Made by a program: the position numbers and the translations under genes
NCBI GenBank assembly: GCA_964369805.1
Contig: CAYJFM010000018.1
Coordinates: 1-42,127, forward strand
Direction: 5' to 3'
DNA length: 42,127 bases
Source of the DNA: CAYJHC01 sp964369805
GTDB taxonomy: Bacteria; Bacillota; Clostridia; Peptostreptococcales; Anaerovoracaceae
Part shown: one piece after another, positions 34,261-41,377 of the stretch
Layout of the letters: each line of letters opens with the position of its first letter
How positions within the stretch are numbered: the first letter of the stretch is position 1
Notes under the pieces: model-generated
The model's database searches: none
Seen by the model: the letters and a program-made list of their open reading frames with translations, nothing else
Told to the model about the DNA's origin: nothing

Positions 34261-35187
34261 ATGTTAGGCAAAATAGACAAGGTGCTAATTGGCAGTATTC
34301 AAAAGTTCTCTACAGAGGATGGACCTGGAATAAGGACGACAATTTTTATGAAAGGGTGTCCATTAAATTGCAAATGGTGCCACAATCCAGAGCTTATTGA
34401 CATGAAGCAGCAATTGATTAAATCGCCGAATAACTGCATCAGTTGCAAGTTTTGTGTAACGGCATGTCCCTATGGTGCCATTTCTCTTGATGAAAAGGGA
34501 ATCATAGAAATTGATAGGAATATATGTAAAACTTGCTTGAAATGTGCAAGTGAGTGTTATGCTAAAGCTTTAAGGCCAGTGGCACAGGAAATGTCCGTAG
34601 AAGAAATTATTAACATTGCTGAGCAAGATAAGGCCTTTTATGATAAAACTGGTGGAGGGATTACCATAAGTGGAGGAGAGTTACTTCTTCATGCAGACTT
34701 TGCTTTGAAACTAATTGATGAAGCTGCTGCAAAAGGCATTAATGTATGTATAGAGACCTGTGGTTTTGGAAAACCAGAAGCATTGAAGGAAATAGCTTTA
34801 AAAGAAAATGTTACACATATTTTGTATGACCTAAAATCTATAGACGATAGTATTCATAGAGAGTATACAGGTGTAAGTAATAGGTTGATTTTAGATAACT
34901 TAAAGATGCTGGCTAAGGACCATAGTACATCAGGCAAGCTGGTTTTAAGAATGCCGCTTATTAAAGGTGTTAATGATAGCGAAGATATAATTAGAGAAAC
35001 GGCAGAGTTTTATAAAAAAAACTCTATTAAAACTGTTAACTTGCTTCCTTATCATAGTCTTGGGGTAAGTAAAGAAAAAAATGTAGGAGGGTTTCAAAAG
35101 GAGTTTGAAAAGCCTGCAGAGAAACGTTTACAAGAAATAGTTGAATACTTTAAAAGAGAAGTAGATATTAAAGCTGACCGATTTTAG
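34261..35187 (+). CDS. Glycyl radical enzyme activating enzyme (radical SAM)
   Basis: Generates the glycyl radical on its partner by reductive cleavage of S-adenosylmethionine. The 308-residue protein has the activase motif CxxxCxxC at C33, C37, C40 (KGCPLNCKWCHNPE), followed by an eight-cysteine ferredoxin-like insert with two more [4Fe-4S] sites (CISCKFCVTACPYG and CKTCLKCASECY, residues about 59-101), as in activases of dehydratase-type GREs and unlike the short PFL activase. The TGGGITISGGELLL motif (near 140) is the SAM-binding GGE. AGGTGAGGAAAAG precedes the ATG. It lies 68 bases after the GRE gene, is surely its partner, and ends at a shared terminator. Confidence 0.93.
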   Translation: MLGKIDKVLIGSIQKFSTEDGPGIRTTIFMKGCPLNCKWCHNPELIDMKQQLIKSPNNCISCKFCVTACPYGAISLDEKGIIEIDRNICKTCLKCASECYAKALRPVAQEMSVEEIINIAEQDKAFYDKTGGGITISGGELLLHADFALKLIDEAAAKGINVCIETCGFGKPEALKEIALKENVTHILYDLKSIDDSIHREYTGVSNRLILDNLKMLAKDHSTSGKLVLRMPLIKGVNDSEDIIRETAEFYKKNSIKTVNLLPYHSLGVSKEKNVGGFQKEFEKPAEKRLQEIVEYFKREVDIKADRF

Positions 35188-35213
35188 AAAGCAACAAAAC
35201 AATCATACAACTT

Positions 35214-35248
35214 AAAAAAGACTCTAGCTATAGGCGAGGGTCTTTTTT
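35214..35248. terminator. Bidirectional terminator between the GRE activase and dinB
   Basis: AAAAAAGAC (35214-35222) pairs with GTCTTTTTT (35240-35248), giving a U-tract on either strand. The dinB stop codon overlaps its edge. Confidence 0.88.
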
Positions 35249-36593
35249 AATCTTCTTCGATATGATGCTTGCCACTTATTCCAATATCATTGTTAATTAA
35301 GCTTCCAAAAGTAAGGGAGGTGTCTCCATACTTACCTCGCACAGAATCAAGAGTCCTACCAATGGCCTCTTTTTTTTCTTTAGATGCATCATCTTCACTC
35401 CAAAAACTGATTTGCTCATCTGTATTCTCATCTACAAGATTAATGGCAGTTACAGTAAGTAATCTGATGGGATCTTTAAAATTCCAATTTGCCTTAATTA
35501 GTTCGAAAGAAGCTTTGTACAAATCATCTGAAGTAAGAGCTCCGCTTGTGAGCTGCATTTGCCTAGAAATCACTTTGAAATTAGGATCCTTAACATCTAT
35601 TTTAACTCCTAGAGCTTTAAGTTGATATTTTCTAAGCCTAGCTGAAACCTGGTCAGAGAGTCCGAGAAGAGCAACTTTTATATCATCTTCACCAATTAAA
35701 TTTCTGTCAAAAGTTCTTCCATTTCCTACTGTACCAATTTTACGCTTCTCTGCTAAATGGGAAACAGGGGCGTCATCTAGGCCACAAGCATAGTCATAAA
35801 TTTGAAGTCCGGCCTTGCCTAAAGTCTTTTCAAGAAATGAAGGTTCTAAATTCCCAACATCACCAATTTTATAGACGCCAATCTTATTTAATGACTGAGC
35901 TGTTTTTTTTCCAACAAAAAACAATTCACCAATAGATAATGGCCAGATTAAATCCTTATAATTTTCGGGAGAAATAAGAGTGGTTGCATATGGCTTTTTA
36001 TAATCACTACCCATTTTTGCAAATACTTTATTAAAAGAGACACCTACAGAGAGAGTTAAACCTAGCTCTTTGCGAACGGTATACCGTATATGATCACCTA
36101 TAGCTGTGCCAATTAACAGTCTGTCACTATACTCAAGATCTTCATTATTTCTAACCTTTTTTAGCAAATCATCGTAACCACGTCGTTCAATAAAAAATTG
36201 AATTTCACAGTCTTTTGAGAAAAGATTTATACTATTTGTAACATCAAGCCAAGACTCGTCTATGCTAAAGGGCTCTAAAAGATCAGTATACCTTCCATAA
36301 ATTTCATTTATTACCTTAGACATAGCTTTGTATTTATACATATGAGATTTTAGGGTGATTAGCTCTGGGCATTTCTGCTTTGCCATCCAAATTGTTTCTG
36401 CGGTGACAATGCCATATTTTTTTGCAATTTCATTTTTTGCCAAAATAATACCATGTCTTGTCTCAGGGTTTCCTGCGACAGCAACAGGTTTATTAATAAG
36501 CTCAGGATAGTCGAGAAGTTCAACAGAAGCATAGAAAGAATTCATGTCGCAGTGTAGTATTATTCTATTTTTTTTATTATGATTCATTAACAT
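35247..36593 (-). CDS. dinB: Y-family DNA polymerase (DinB/Pol IV-like) with an insertion
   Basis: Error-prone translesion polymerase. Motifs are HCDMNSFYASVE (catalytic Asp near residue 16), the steric gate Phe-Tyr, and SIDESWLDVT with the catalytic Asp-Glu pair (near 112). After this the protein has about 35 extra residues (roughly 126-161, FSKDCEIQFFIERRGYDDLL to the DRLLIGTA segment) before GDHIRYTVRKELGLTLSVGVSFNKVFAK, where usual DinB proteins go straight on with a short helix. The little-finger domain follows from about 245. Total is about 448 residues. I take ATG at 36591-36593; a TTG one codon before and an ATG at 36587 are alternatives. No LexA-type box is certain upstream. Confidence 0.9.
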   Translation of the reverse strand: MLMNHNKKNRIILHCDMNSFYASVELLDYPELINKPVAVAGNPETRHGIILAKNEIAKKYGIVTAETIWMAKQKCPELITLKSHMYKYKAMSKVINEIYGRYTDLLEPFSIDESWLDVTNSINLFSKDCEIQFFIERRGYDDLLKKVRNNEDLEYSDRLLIGTAIGDHIRYTVRKELGLTLSVGVSFNKVFAKMGSDYKKPYATTLISPENYKDLIWPLSIGELFFVGKKTAQSLNKIGVYKIGDVGNLEPSFLEKTLGKAGLQIYDYACGLDDAPVSHLAEKRKIGTVGNGRTFDRNLIGEDDIKVALLGLSDQVSARLRKYQLKALGVKIDVKDPNFKVISRQMQLTSGALTSDDLYKASFELIKANWNFKDPIRLLTVTAINLVDENTDEQISFWSEDDASKEKKEAIGRTLDSVRGKYGDTSLTFGSLINNDIGISGKHHIEED

Positions 36594-36743
36594 CAATCCT
36601 TTCCTAATATTATTGTTTCATTATACAATAAACCTAAAATCCATGAAAGTCTAAAAATTGCTAATGAAATACCAAATAAATATATAGATATATAAAAAAA
36701 CATATAATGAAGAAAATTTCATTAAAAATAATGTTGAAAATGC

Positions 36744-36772
36744 TTGAATTGAAAAAAACTATATAGTATTAT
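36744..36772 (+). promoter_or_regulatory. lysR promoter
   Basis: TTGAAT (36744-36749), a 17-base spacer and TATTAT (36767-36772), about 65 bases before the LysR start, in an AT-rich region divergent from dinB. Confidence 0.6.
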
Positions 36773-36839
36773 TTATATAACGGATATATGAATTTAATTA
36801 TATATATGACGTAAACTAAGTAAATAAGCAGGAGATATG

Positions 36840-37742
36840 ATGGACACAAAATTTTTAGAATATATTATCGAAATAGATAAATGTGGGTCTATCAATAAGG
36901 CTGCAGGAAACCTATCTATTTCCCAACCAAACCTAAGTACTATAGTTAAAGGCGTAGAGAAAGAACTTGGATTTACAATTTTTAAAAGAATGAGCAGAGG
37001 TATAACACCAACTAGCGAAGGTGAGTTATTCATAAAATATGCAAAAAATATTGTTATGGAAATGGAAAATATACATAAAATACCAACTTCATTTGTTAGA
37101 GATTCACAGCTATCAATATCATGTACTTACTCTTCCACTTTTATGGAAACCTTTATGGAACTAAAAGAAAAATATCCAAGTGGAGAAGATGAAGACCTTT
37201 TTAAAGAAACAGGGCTTTCAATAACCATACAAGATGTTATAGACAAGAAATATAAATTTTCATTATTCTATTGTTTTGATTCAAGGTTTGAGAAACATAA
37301 AGCCATGGCTGAAAATCATAACTTAGAAATATTAACTTTAGCTGATAATATTAAGCCTAGAGCACTTGTTTCAGCTCAAGGTCCCTATGCAAGCAGAACT
37401 TCTATGAGTTATGAAGAACTGACTCATGAAAAATTTGTAACATATGAGAATTTTCAGTATGAAGACTGGCTAGAAGTTCTAGGCAGAACAGCATCCCAAA
37501 AGACATTCTATGTATTTGATAGAGGAGGGCTTGTTGATAGTGTTGTAAGAGGCGGATATATTTCGGTAGTAATGGGATATATTTCTACAGAACAAAAAGA
37601 ACTTGGGTGTAAGGCATTAAAAATAGACGAGTTTCCAAATGATTTGAAAGTCTGTCTTGCATACCACAAATCATATAATTTCTCAGAAAGGGAAAACGAG
37701 TTTCTTTCATTACTAAAGAAGAATTTGAAAGAAATTGAATAA
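36840..37742 (+). CDS. LysR-family transcriptional regulator
   Basis: About 300 residues with the N-terminal winged helix-turn-helix typical of LysR (residues 1-65; CGSINKAAGNLSISQPNLSTIVKGVEKE is the recognition region). The ligand-binding part has a shorter than usual first lobe pattern and a loop (MSYEELTHEKFVTYENF) seen in LysR proteins of Clostridia. Two ATGs overlap at 36837 and 36840; the GGAG at 36831-36834 fits the second. It is followed by the promoter and glycine riboswitch of the grd operon on the same strand, so it may regulate that operon in addition to the RNA, or act only on itself. The effector is unknown. Confidence 0.88.
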   Translation: MDTKFLEYIIEIDKCGSINKAAGNLSISQPNLSTIVKGVEKELGFTIFKRMSRGITPTSEGELFIKYAKNIVMEMENIHKIPTSFVRDSQLSISCTYSSTFMETFMELKEKYPSGEDEDLFKETGLSITIQDVIDKKYKFSLFYCFDSRFEKHKAMAENHNLEILTLADNIKPRALVSAQGPYASRTSMSYEELTHEKFVTYENFQYEDWLEVLGRTASQKTFYVFDRGGLVDSVVRGGYISVVMGYISTEQKELGCKALKIDEFPNDLKVCLAYHKSYNFSERENEFLSLLKKNLKEIE

Positions 37743-37787
37743 CAGCAAATATAGAATATTGTTTTGGTTAAAATATTAACAAATCTA

Positions 37788-37816
37788 TTGACGAAATATT
37801 TTGACTATGATAGTAT
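37788..37816 (+). promoter_or_regulatory. Promoter of the riboswitch-grdX-grd operon
   Basis: TTGACG (37788-37793), a 17-base spacer and TAGTAT (37811-37816), close to consensus. Transcription would start about 20 bases before the riboswitch. Confidence 0.75.
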
Positions 37817-37839
37817 ATCTGTATACATAATACTGGATG

Positions 37840-38026
37840 ATGACTGCGGGAGAGTTTGCTTCGTGCATCACCGAAGGATGAAATAGTAATTCTTGCCGAG
37901 TTACTGTGATAATCTCAGGTAAAAGGACCGTAGTTGGACAGATCTCTGGAAAGCGTAAGCGCCGACGGTGCAATCCTAATTAGATTTATTTGATTAGGAG
38001 AATCTCTCAGGTTAATGACAGAGCAG
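37840..38026 (+). promoter_or_regulatory. Tandem glycine riboswitch
   Basis: Two glycine aptamers in tandem. Aptamer 1 has GCGGGAGAG, CACCGAAGGATGAAA and AATCTCAGGTAAAAGGACCG. Aptamer 2 has TCTCTGGAAAGC, GCGCCGACGGTGCAA and AATCTCTCAGGTTAATGACAGAG. P1 of the second aptamer pairs CTCTG (37944-37948) with CAGAG (38019-38023). A terminator follows directly. This controls grdX and the reductase genes downstream. Known glycine riboswitches of this type usually turn on glycine-use genes by glycine-dependent antitermination, so an ON switch is expected (inference). This RNA and its expression platform fill most of the 370-base gap between lysR and grdX. Confidence 0.95.
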
Positions 38027-38055
38027 AAGGCAAATAGTGCTTTCTGTTTTTTTTT
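38024..38055 (+). terminator. Riboswitch-controlled terminator
   Basis: CAGAAGGCA (38024-38032) pairs with TGCTTTCTG (38038-38046), one G-U pair, loop AATAG, then nine U's (38047-38055). It starts right after the P1 strand of aptamer 2. A competing hairpin, GTGCTTTCTG (38037-38046) with CAGAAAGTAC (38057-38066), would hold the U-run in its loop and prevent termination. Confidence 0.88.
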
Positions 38056-38113
38056 GCAGAAAGTACAAAAATTGACTTTTGCATTTTGCAAAGGTAAGAA
38101 AAGGAGCAAGGCA

Positions 38114-38488
38114 ATGATAGTTATAACAAACAACCCGAAAGTCAAAGATTATTACGAAGGTAAGTTTAAGATGATTTATATCGAAGGAACTTTTCGAGAT
38201 GTATTAATTGAGACCAGAAACAAAGTACATGCGGGACATAAGCTACTTACCCACCCATTGACAGGCAGTATTAAGCCCAATGAAACGCCGTATAAATCGA
38301 TTGTAATAACTGCTAGTGCTGAAAGCTCAACTGATCTGAAAAGTTTACAAATAATAGAAAATGGTCTGGCAACAGAAGAAAAGTTTTCTAAGATGAAACG
38401 TTCAGACAGAGGCGAAAAAGCCAGTGCACAAATGAAAGAAGACTTCCAAGAAGTTGACTTTTCACTAATTAAAAGCGCACTAGGCTAA
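38114..38488 (+). CDS. grdX: GrdX family protein
   Basis: A 124-residue protein beginning MIVITNNPKVKDYYEG, with the family segment VLIETRNKVHAGHKLLTHPLTGSIKPNETPYKS. GrdX is a small conserved protein of unknown function, found at the head of glycine, sarcosine or betaine reductase operons in amino-acid-fermenting Clostridia. The open frame extends 33 codons upstream, but that part is the riboswitch platform; the ATG at 38114 has AAGGAG seven bases upstream. It lies 40 bases before the reductase alpha/beta gene. Confidence 0.92.
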   Translation: MIVITNNPKVKDYYEGKFKMIYIEGTFRDVLIETRNKVHAGHKLLTHPLTGSIKPNETPYKSIVITASAESSTDLKSLQIIENGLATEEKFSKMKRSDRGEKASAQMKEDFQEVDFSLIKSALG

Positions 38489-38528
38489 AGAGTTATATTA
38501 AGCTGAATCGAATGAGGAGGAAATCACG

Positions 38529-39809
38529 ATGAAGTTAGAATTAGGTTATGTACACATTAACGATGTACAATTTGGACCAGAATCAAAGGTAGAAGGCGAC
38601 GTTCTTTTTGTAAACAAAGAAGAACTTGCAGCTATGCTTTTAGAAGATGAAGTAATTGCATCAGTAGAATTTGAAATTGCAAAGCCAGGAGACTCAATTA
38701 GAATTACACCTGTTAAAGATGTAATCGAGCCAAGAGTTAAAGTTTCTGGAGAAGGCGGAATTTTCCCAGGATGGATTTCTAAGGTTGACACTGTTGGGCA
38801 AGGTAGAACAAACGTACTTAAAGGTGCAGCTGTTGTAACAACAGGTAAGGTAGTAGGATTCCAAGAGGGGATCATAGATATGTGTGGAGAAGGTGCAAAA
38901 TACACTCCTTTCTCACAAACAAATAACCTAGTACTAATCGTTGAGCCAGTAGAATCTGCTGACCAATATGCTCACGAAAAAGCTGTAAGAATGGCTGGAC
39001 TAAAAACTGCTACTTACCTAGGTAAACTAGCTAAAGATATCGTAGCTACAGATGTTGATGTATTTGAAACACCAACTCTAAAAGAAGGGTTTGAAAAATT
39101 CCCTGAGCTTCCAAGAATTGCTTACGTACAAATGCTTCAAAGCCAAGGGCTACTTCACGACACATATGTTTACGGTGTAGATGCTAAGCAAACACTAACA
39201 ACAATGATGTACCCAACTGAGTCTATGGACGGTGCAATCATCAGTGGTAACTGCGTATCAGCTTGTGACAAAAACACAACATACCACCACCTAAACAACC
39301 CAGTAATCAAAGATCTATTTGCTGAGCATGGCAAGACAATCAACTTCGTAGGAGTTGTAATCACAAACGAAAACGTTTACCTAGCTGACAAAGAGAGATC
39401 ATCAAACTGGACAGCTAAATTCTGTGAATACTTAGGACTAGATGGAGCTATCATTTCACAAGAAGGTTTTGGTAACCCAGATACAGACCTTATCATGAAC
39501 TGCAAGAAAGTAGAAGCTAAAGGCGTTAAAACTGTAATTATTACAGACGAATATGCTGGACAAGATGGAGCTTCACAATCACTTGCTGACGCTGATGTTG
39601 CTGCTAACGCTGTAGTAACAGGTGGTAATGCTAACATGGTAATTACACTTCCTCCAATGGATAAAGTAATTGGACACACATCATATGTTGATACAATCGC
39701 TGGTGGTTGGGACGGTTCCCTTCAAGAAGATGGATCTATCGTTGCTGAGCTTCAAGTAATTACAGGAGCTACAAACGAACTAGGATTTAACAAGCTAAGT
39801 GCTAGATAG
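38529..39809 (+). CDS. Glycine/sarcosine/betaine reductase component B, alpha/beta proprotein
   Basis: The 426-residue proprotein of GrdE/GrdG/GrdI type. In this family it is cut before a cysteine to give two subunits, the later one carrying an N-terminal pyruvoyl group that binds the amine substrate as a Schiff base. The cleavage cysteine is C242 in SGNCVSACDKN. Other family segments are LQSQGLLHDTYVYGVDAK and NPDTDLIMNCKK. AGGAGG precedes the ATG. It is followed directly by the selenoprotein subunit with no grdA between, the order usual for sarcosine (grdG-grdF) and betaine (grdI-grdH) modules; glycine operons usually have grdE-grdA-grdB. The glycine riboswitch upstream does not decide the substrate. 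Codon choice (AAC, ATC, TTC, TAC frequent) differs from the neighbours and suggests high expression. Confidence 0.93.
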   Translation: MKLELGYVHINDVQFGPESKVEGDVLFVNKEELAAMLLEDEVIASVEFEIAKPGDSIRITPVKDVIEPRVKVSGEGGIFPGWISKVDTVGQGRTNVLKGAAVVTTGKVVGFQEGIIDMCGEGAKYTPFSQTNNLVLIVEPVESADQYAHEKAVRMAGLKTATYLGKLAKDIVATDVDVFETPTLKEGFEKFPELPRIAYVQMLQSQGLLHDTYVYGVDAKQTLTTMMYPTESMDGAIISGNCVSACDKNTTYHHLNNPVIKDLFAEHGKTINFVGVVITNENVYLADKERSSNWTAKFCEYLGLDGAIISQEGFGNPDTDLIMNCKKVEAKGVKTVIITDEYAGQDGASQSLADADVAANAVVTGGNANMVITLPPMDKVIGHTSYVDTIAGGWDGSLQEDGSIVAELQVITGATNELGFNKLSAR

Positions 39810-39819
39810 GAGTATTAAA

Positions 39820-41130
39820 ATGAGTAAATTACGCGTAGTTCACTATATTAACCAATTCTTCGCTAACGTAGGTGGAGAAGAGATGGCTCATATCGAGCCA
39901 GAATTAAGAGAAGGATTCGTTGGTCCTGGTATGGCATTCAACGGAGCATTTGGCGATAAAGCTGAAATCGTTGCAACAGTAGTTTGTGGTGACTCTTACT
40001 TCAATGAAAATCTAGATGCAGCAAAAGCTACAGTTCTAGAAATGATTAAAAGCCAAAATGCTGATCTAGTAATCTTCGGACCAGCTTTCAACGCTGGTAG
40101 ATACGGAGTTGCTTGTGCGACAATGGCAACTGAAGTTAAAGAAGTTCTAGGACTTCCAGTACTTACAGGTATGTACATCGAAAACCCAGGTGTAGACATG
40201 TTTAAAACAAAAATCTACATCGTTGAAACAAAAGATAGCGCAGCTGGAATGAGAGATGCAGTAGCTAAAATGGCTCCTCTAGCACTAAAAATCGCTTCAG
40301 GTGAAAAACTAGGAGCTTCTTGTGAAGAAGGTTACATTCCAAACGGAATCAGAGTTAACTTCTTTGAAGAAGAAAGAGGTTCTAAGAGAGCTGTAAACAT
40401 GCTTTTAAAGAAACTAAATGACGAGCCATTCACAACAGAATTCCCAATGCCTGACTTTGACAGAGTAGATCCAAACCCAGCAGTTGTAGATATTACAAAG
40501 GCAAAAATCGCTCTAGTAACTTCAGGTGGTACAGTACCACAAGGTAACCCAGATAGAATCGAGTCATCATCAGCTTCTAAATATGGAAAATATGATATCG
40601 AAGGTGTTATGGACCTAGTTGAAGGAGAATGGGAAACAGCTCACGGTGGATATGACCCAGTTCCTTCAAATAAAGACCAAGATAGAGTACTTCCAGTAGA
40701 CGTACTAAGAGACCTTGAAAAAGAAGGAAAAATCGGAAGCCTACACAGATACTTCTACACAACAACTGGTAATGGTACAGCAGTAGCATCATCAAAAGCA
40801 TTTGCAGCAGAATTTAGCCAAGAGCTTATTGCTGATGGCGTTGACGCTGTAATTCTAACATCTACTTGAGGAACTTGTACACGTTGCGGAGCAACAATGG
40901 TAAAAGAAATCGAGAGAGCAGGAATTCCAGTAGTACATATTTGTACAGTAGTTCCAATTTCTCTAACAGTAGGTGCTAACAGAATCGTTCCAGCGATTGC
41001 TATTCCTCATCCATTAGGAAACCCAGCAATGGCAGCTGACGATGAAAAATCACTAAGAAGAAAAATTGTAGAAAAATCTCTAGAAGCTCTAGCTACACCT
41101 GTAACAGAGCAAACAGTATTTGATCTATAA
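39820..41130 (+). CDS. Glycine/sarcosine/betaine reductase component B, selenoprotein subunit (Sec at UGA)
   Basis: Gamma subunit of the substrate-activating component B (GrdB/GrdF/GrdH type), which transfers the carboxymethyl group to the selenoprotein A selenol. An in-frame TGA at 40867-40869 is selenocysteine (Sec350), not a stop: the frame continues as U-GTCTRCGATMVKEIERAG, the family's UxxCxxC motif, for 86 more codons to TAA at 41128-41130. The full protein is 436 residues, the family length. The stretch after the TGA has a short perfect hairpin (SECIS-like). The start is ATG 39820 (AGGAG at 39809-39813); the open frame begins seven codons earlier without support. A strong terminator follows, so grdA, grdC and grdD are not in this operon. 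Sarcosine or betaine as substrate seems likelier than glycine, from gene order. Confidence 0.94.
40867..40895 (+). promoter_or_regulatory. Selenocysteine UGA codon with SECIS-like hairpin
   Basis: The UGA at 40867-40869 is followed after 13 bases by a perfect hairpin GTTGC-GGA-GCAAC (40883-40895), the position and size of bacterial SECIS elements bound by SelB. The apical loop is GGA. Confidence 0.8.
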
Positions 41131-41208
41131 AATTGGTAGAAATAAATAGCTAAAGCATAATCATAAATAATATTGTGGTGCACTTGCTTTAATTATAAAA
41201 TATCATTA

Positions 41209-41240
41209 AAAAGGGATGTCTCTTCGGAGATGTCCCTTTT
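41209..41240 (+). terminator. Terminator of the grd operon
   Basis: A 14-bp stem (41209-41222 with 41227-41240, two G-U pairs) with a UUCG tetraloop and four U's at its end, followed by an AT-rich stretch. Confidence 0.88.
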
Positions 41241-41377
41241 ATATATATAGAAGGGAGAGTCCAAAAAGACAAAGAAAAGACAAGAAAATATACTCGTTTG
41301 TGCTACACTAAATGTAATTACACACTTTCAGCTAAAATTAAGTAGGAAAGTTATGAAACGACACGAGGAGAAAAAAC

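Noticed and set aside
37743..37787. AT-rich imperfect inverted repeat (AATATT...AATATT) as a LysR site
   Set aside because: Arms are A/T only and imperfect, so chance is likely in this composition.
38015..38113. Longer GrdX with 33 extra N-terminal residues
   Set aside because: The extension is the riboswitch expression platform, and the internal ATG at 38114 has a proper ribosome site and the family N-terminus.
37785..38145. Short minus-strand open frames in the lysR-grdX gap
   Set aside because: They overlap the glycine riboswitch and its terminator, have no family resemblance and no ribosome sites.
40870..41130. Separate small gene starting at an ATG (40897) after the grd ORF
   Set aside because: It is the C-terminal part of the selenoprotein: same frame as the upstream ORF, conserved UxxCxxC context, no ribosome site before the ATG.
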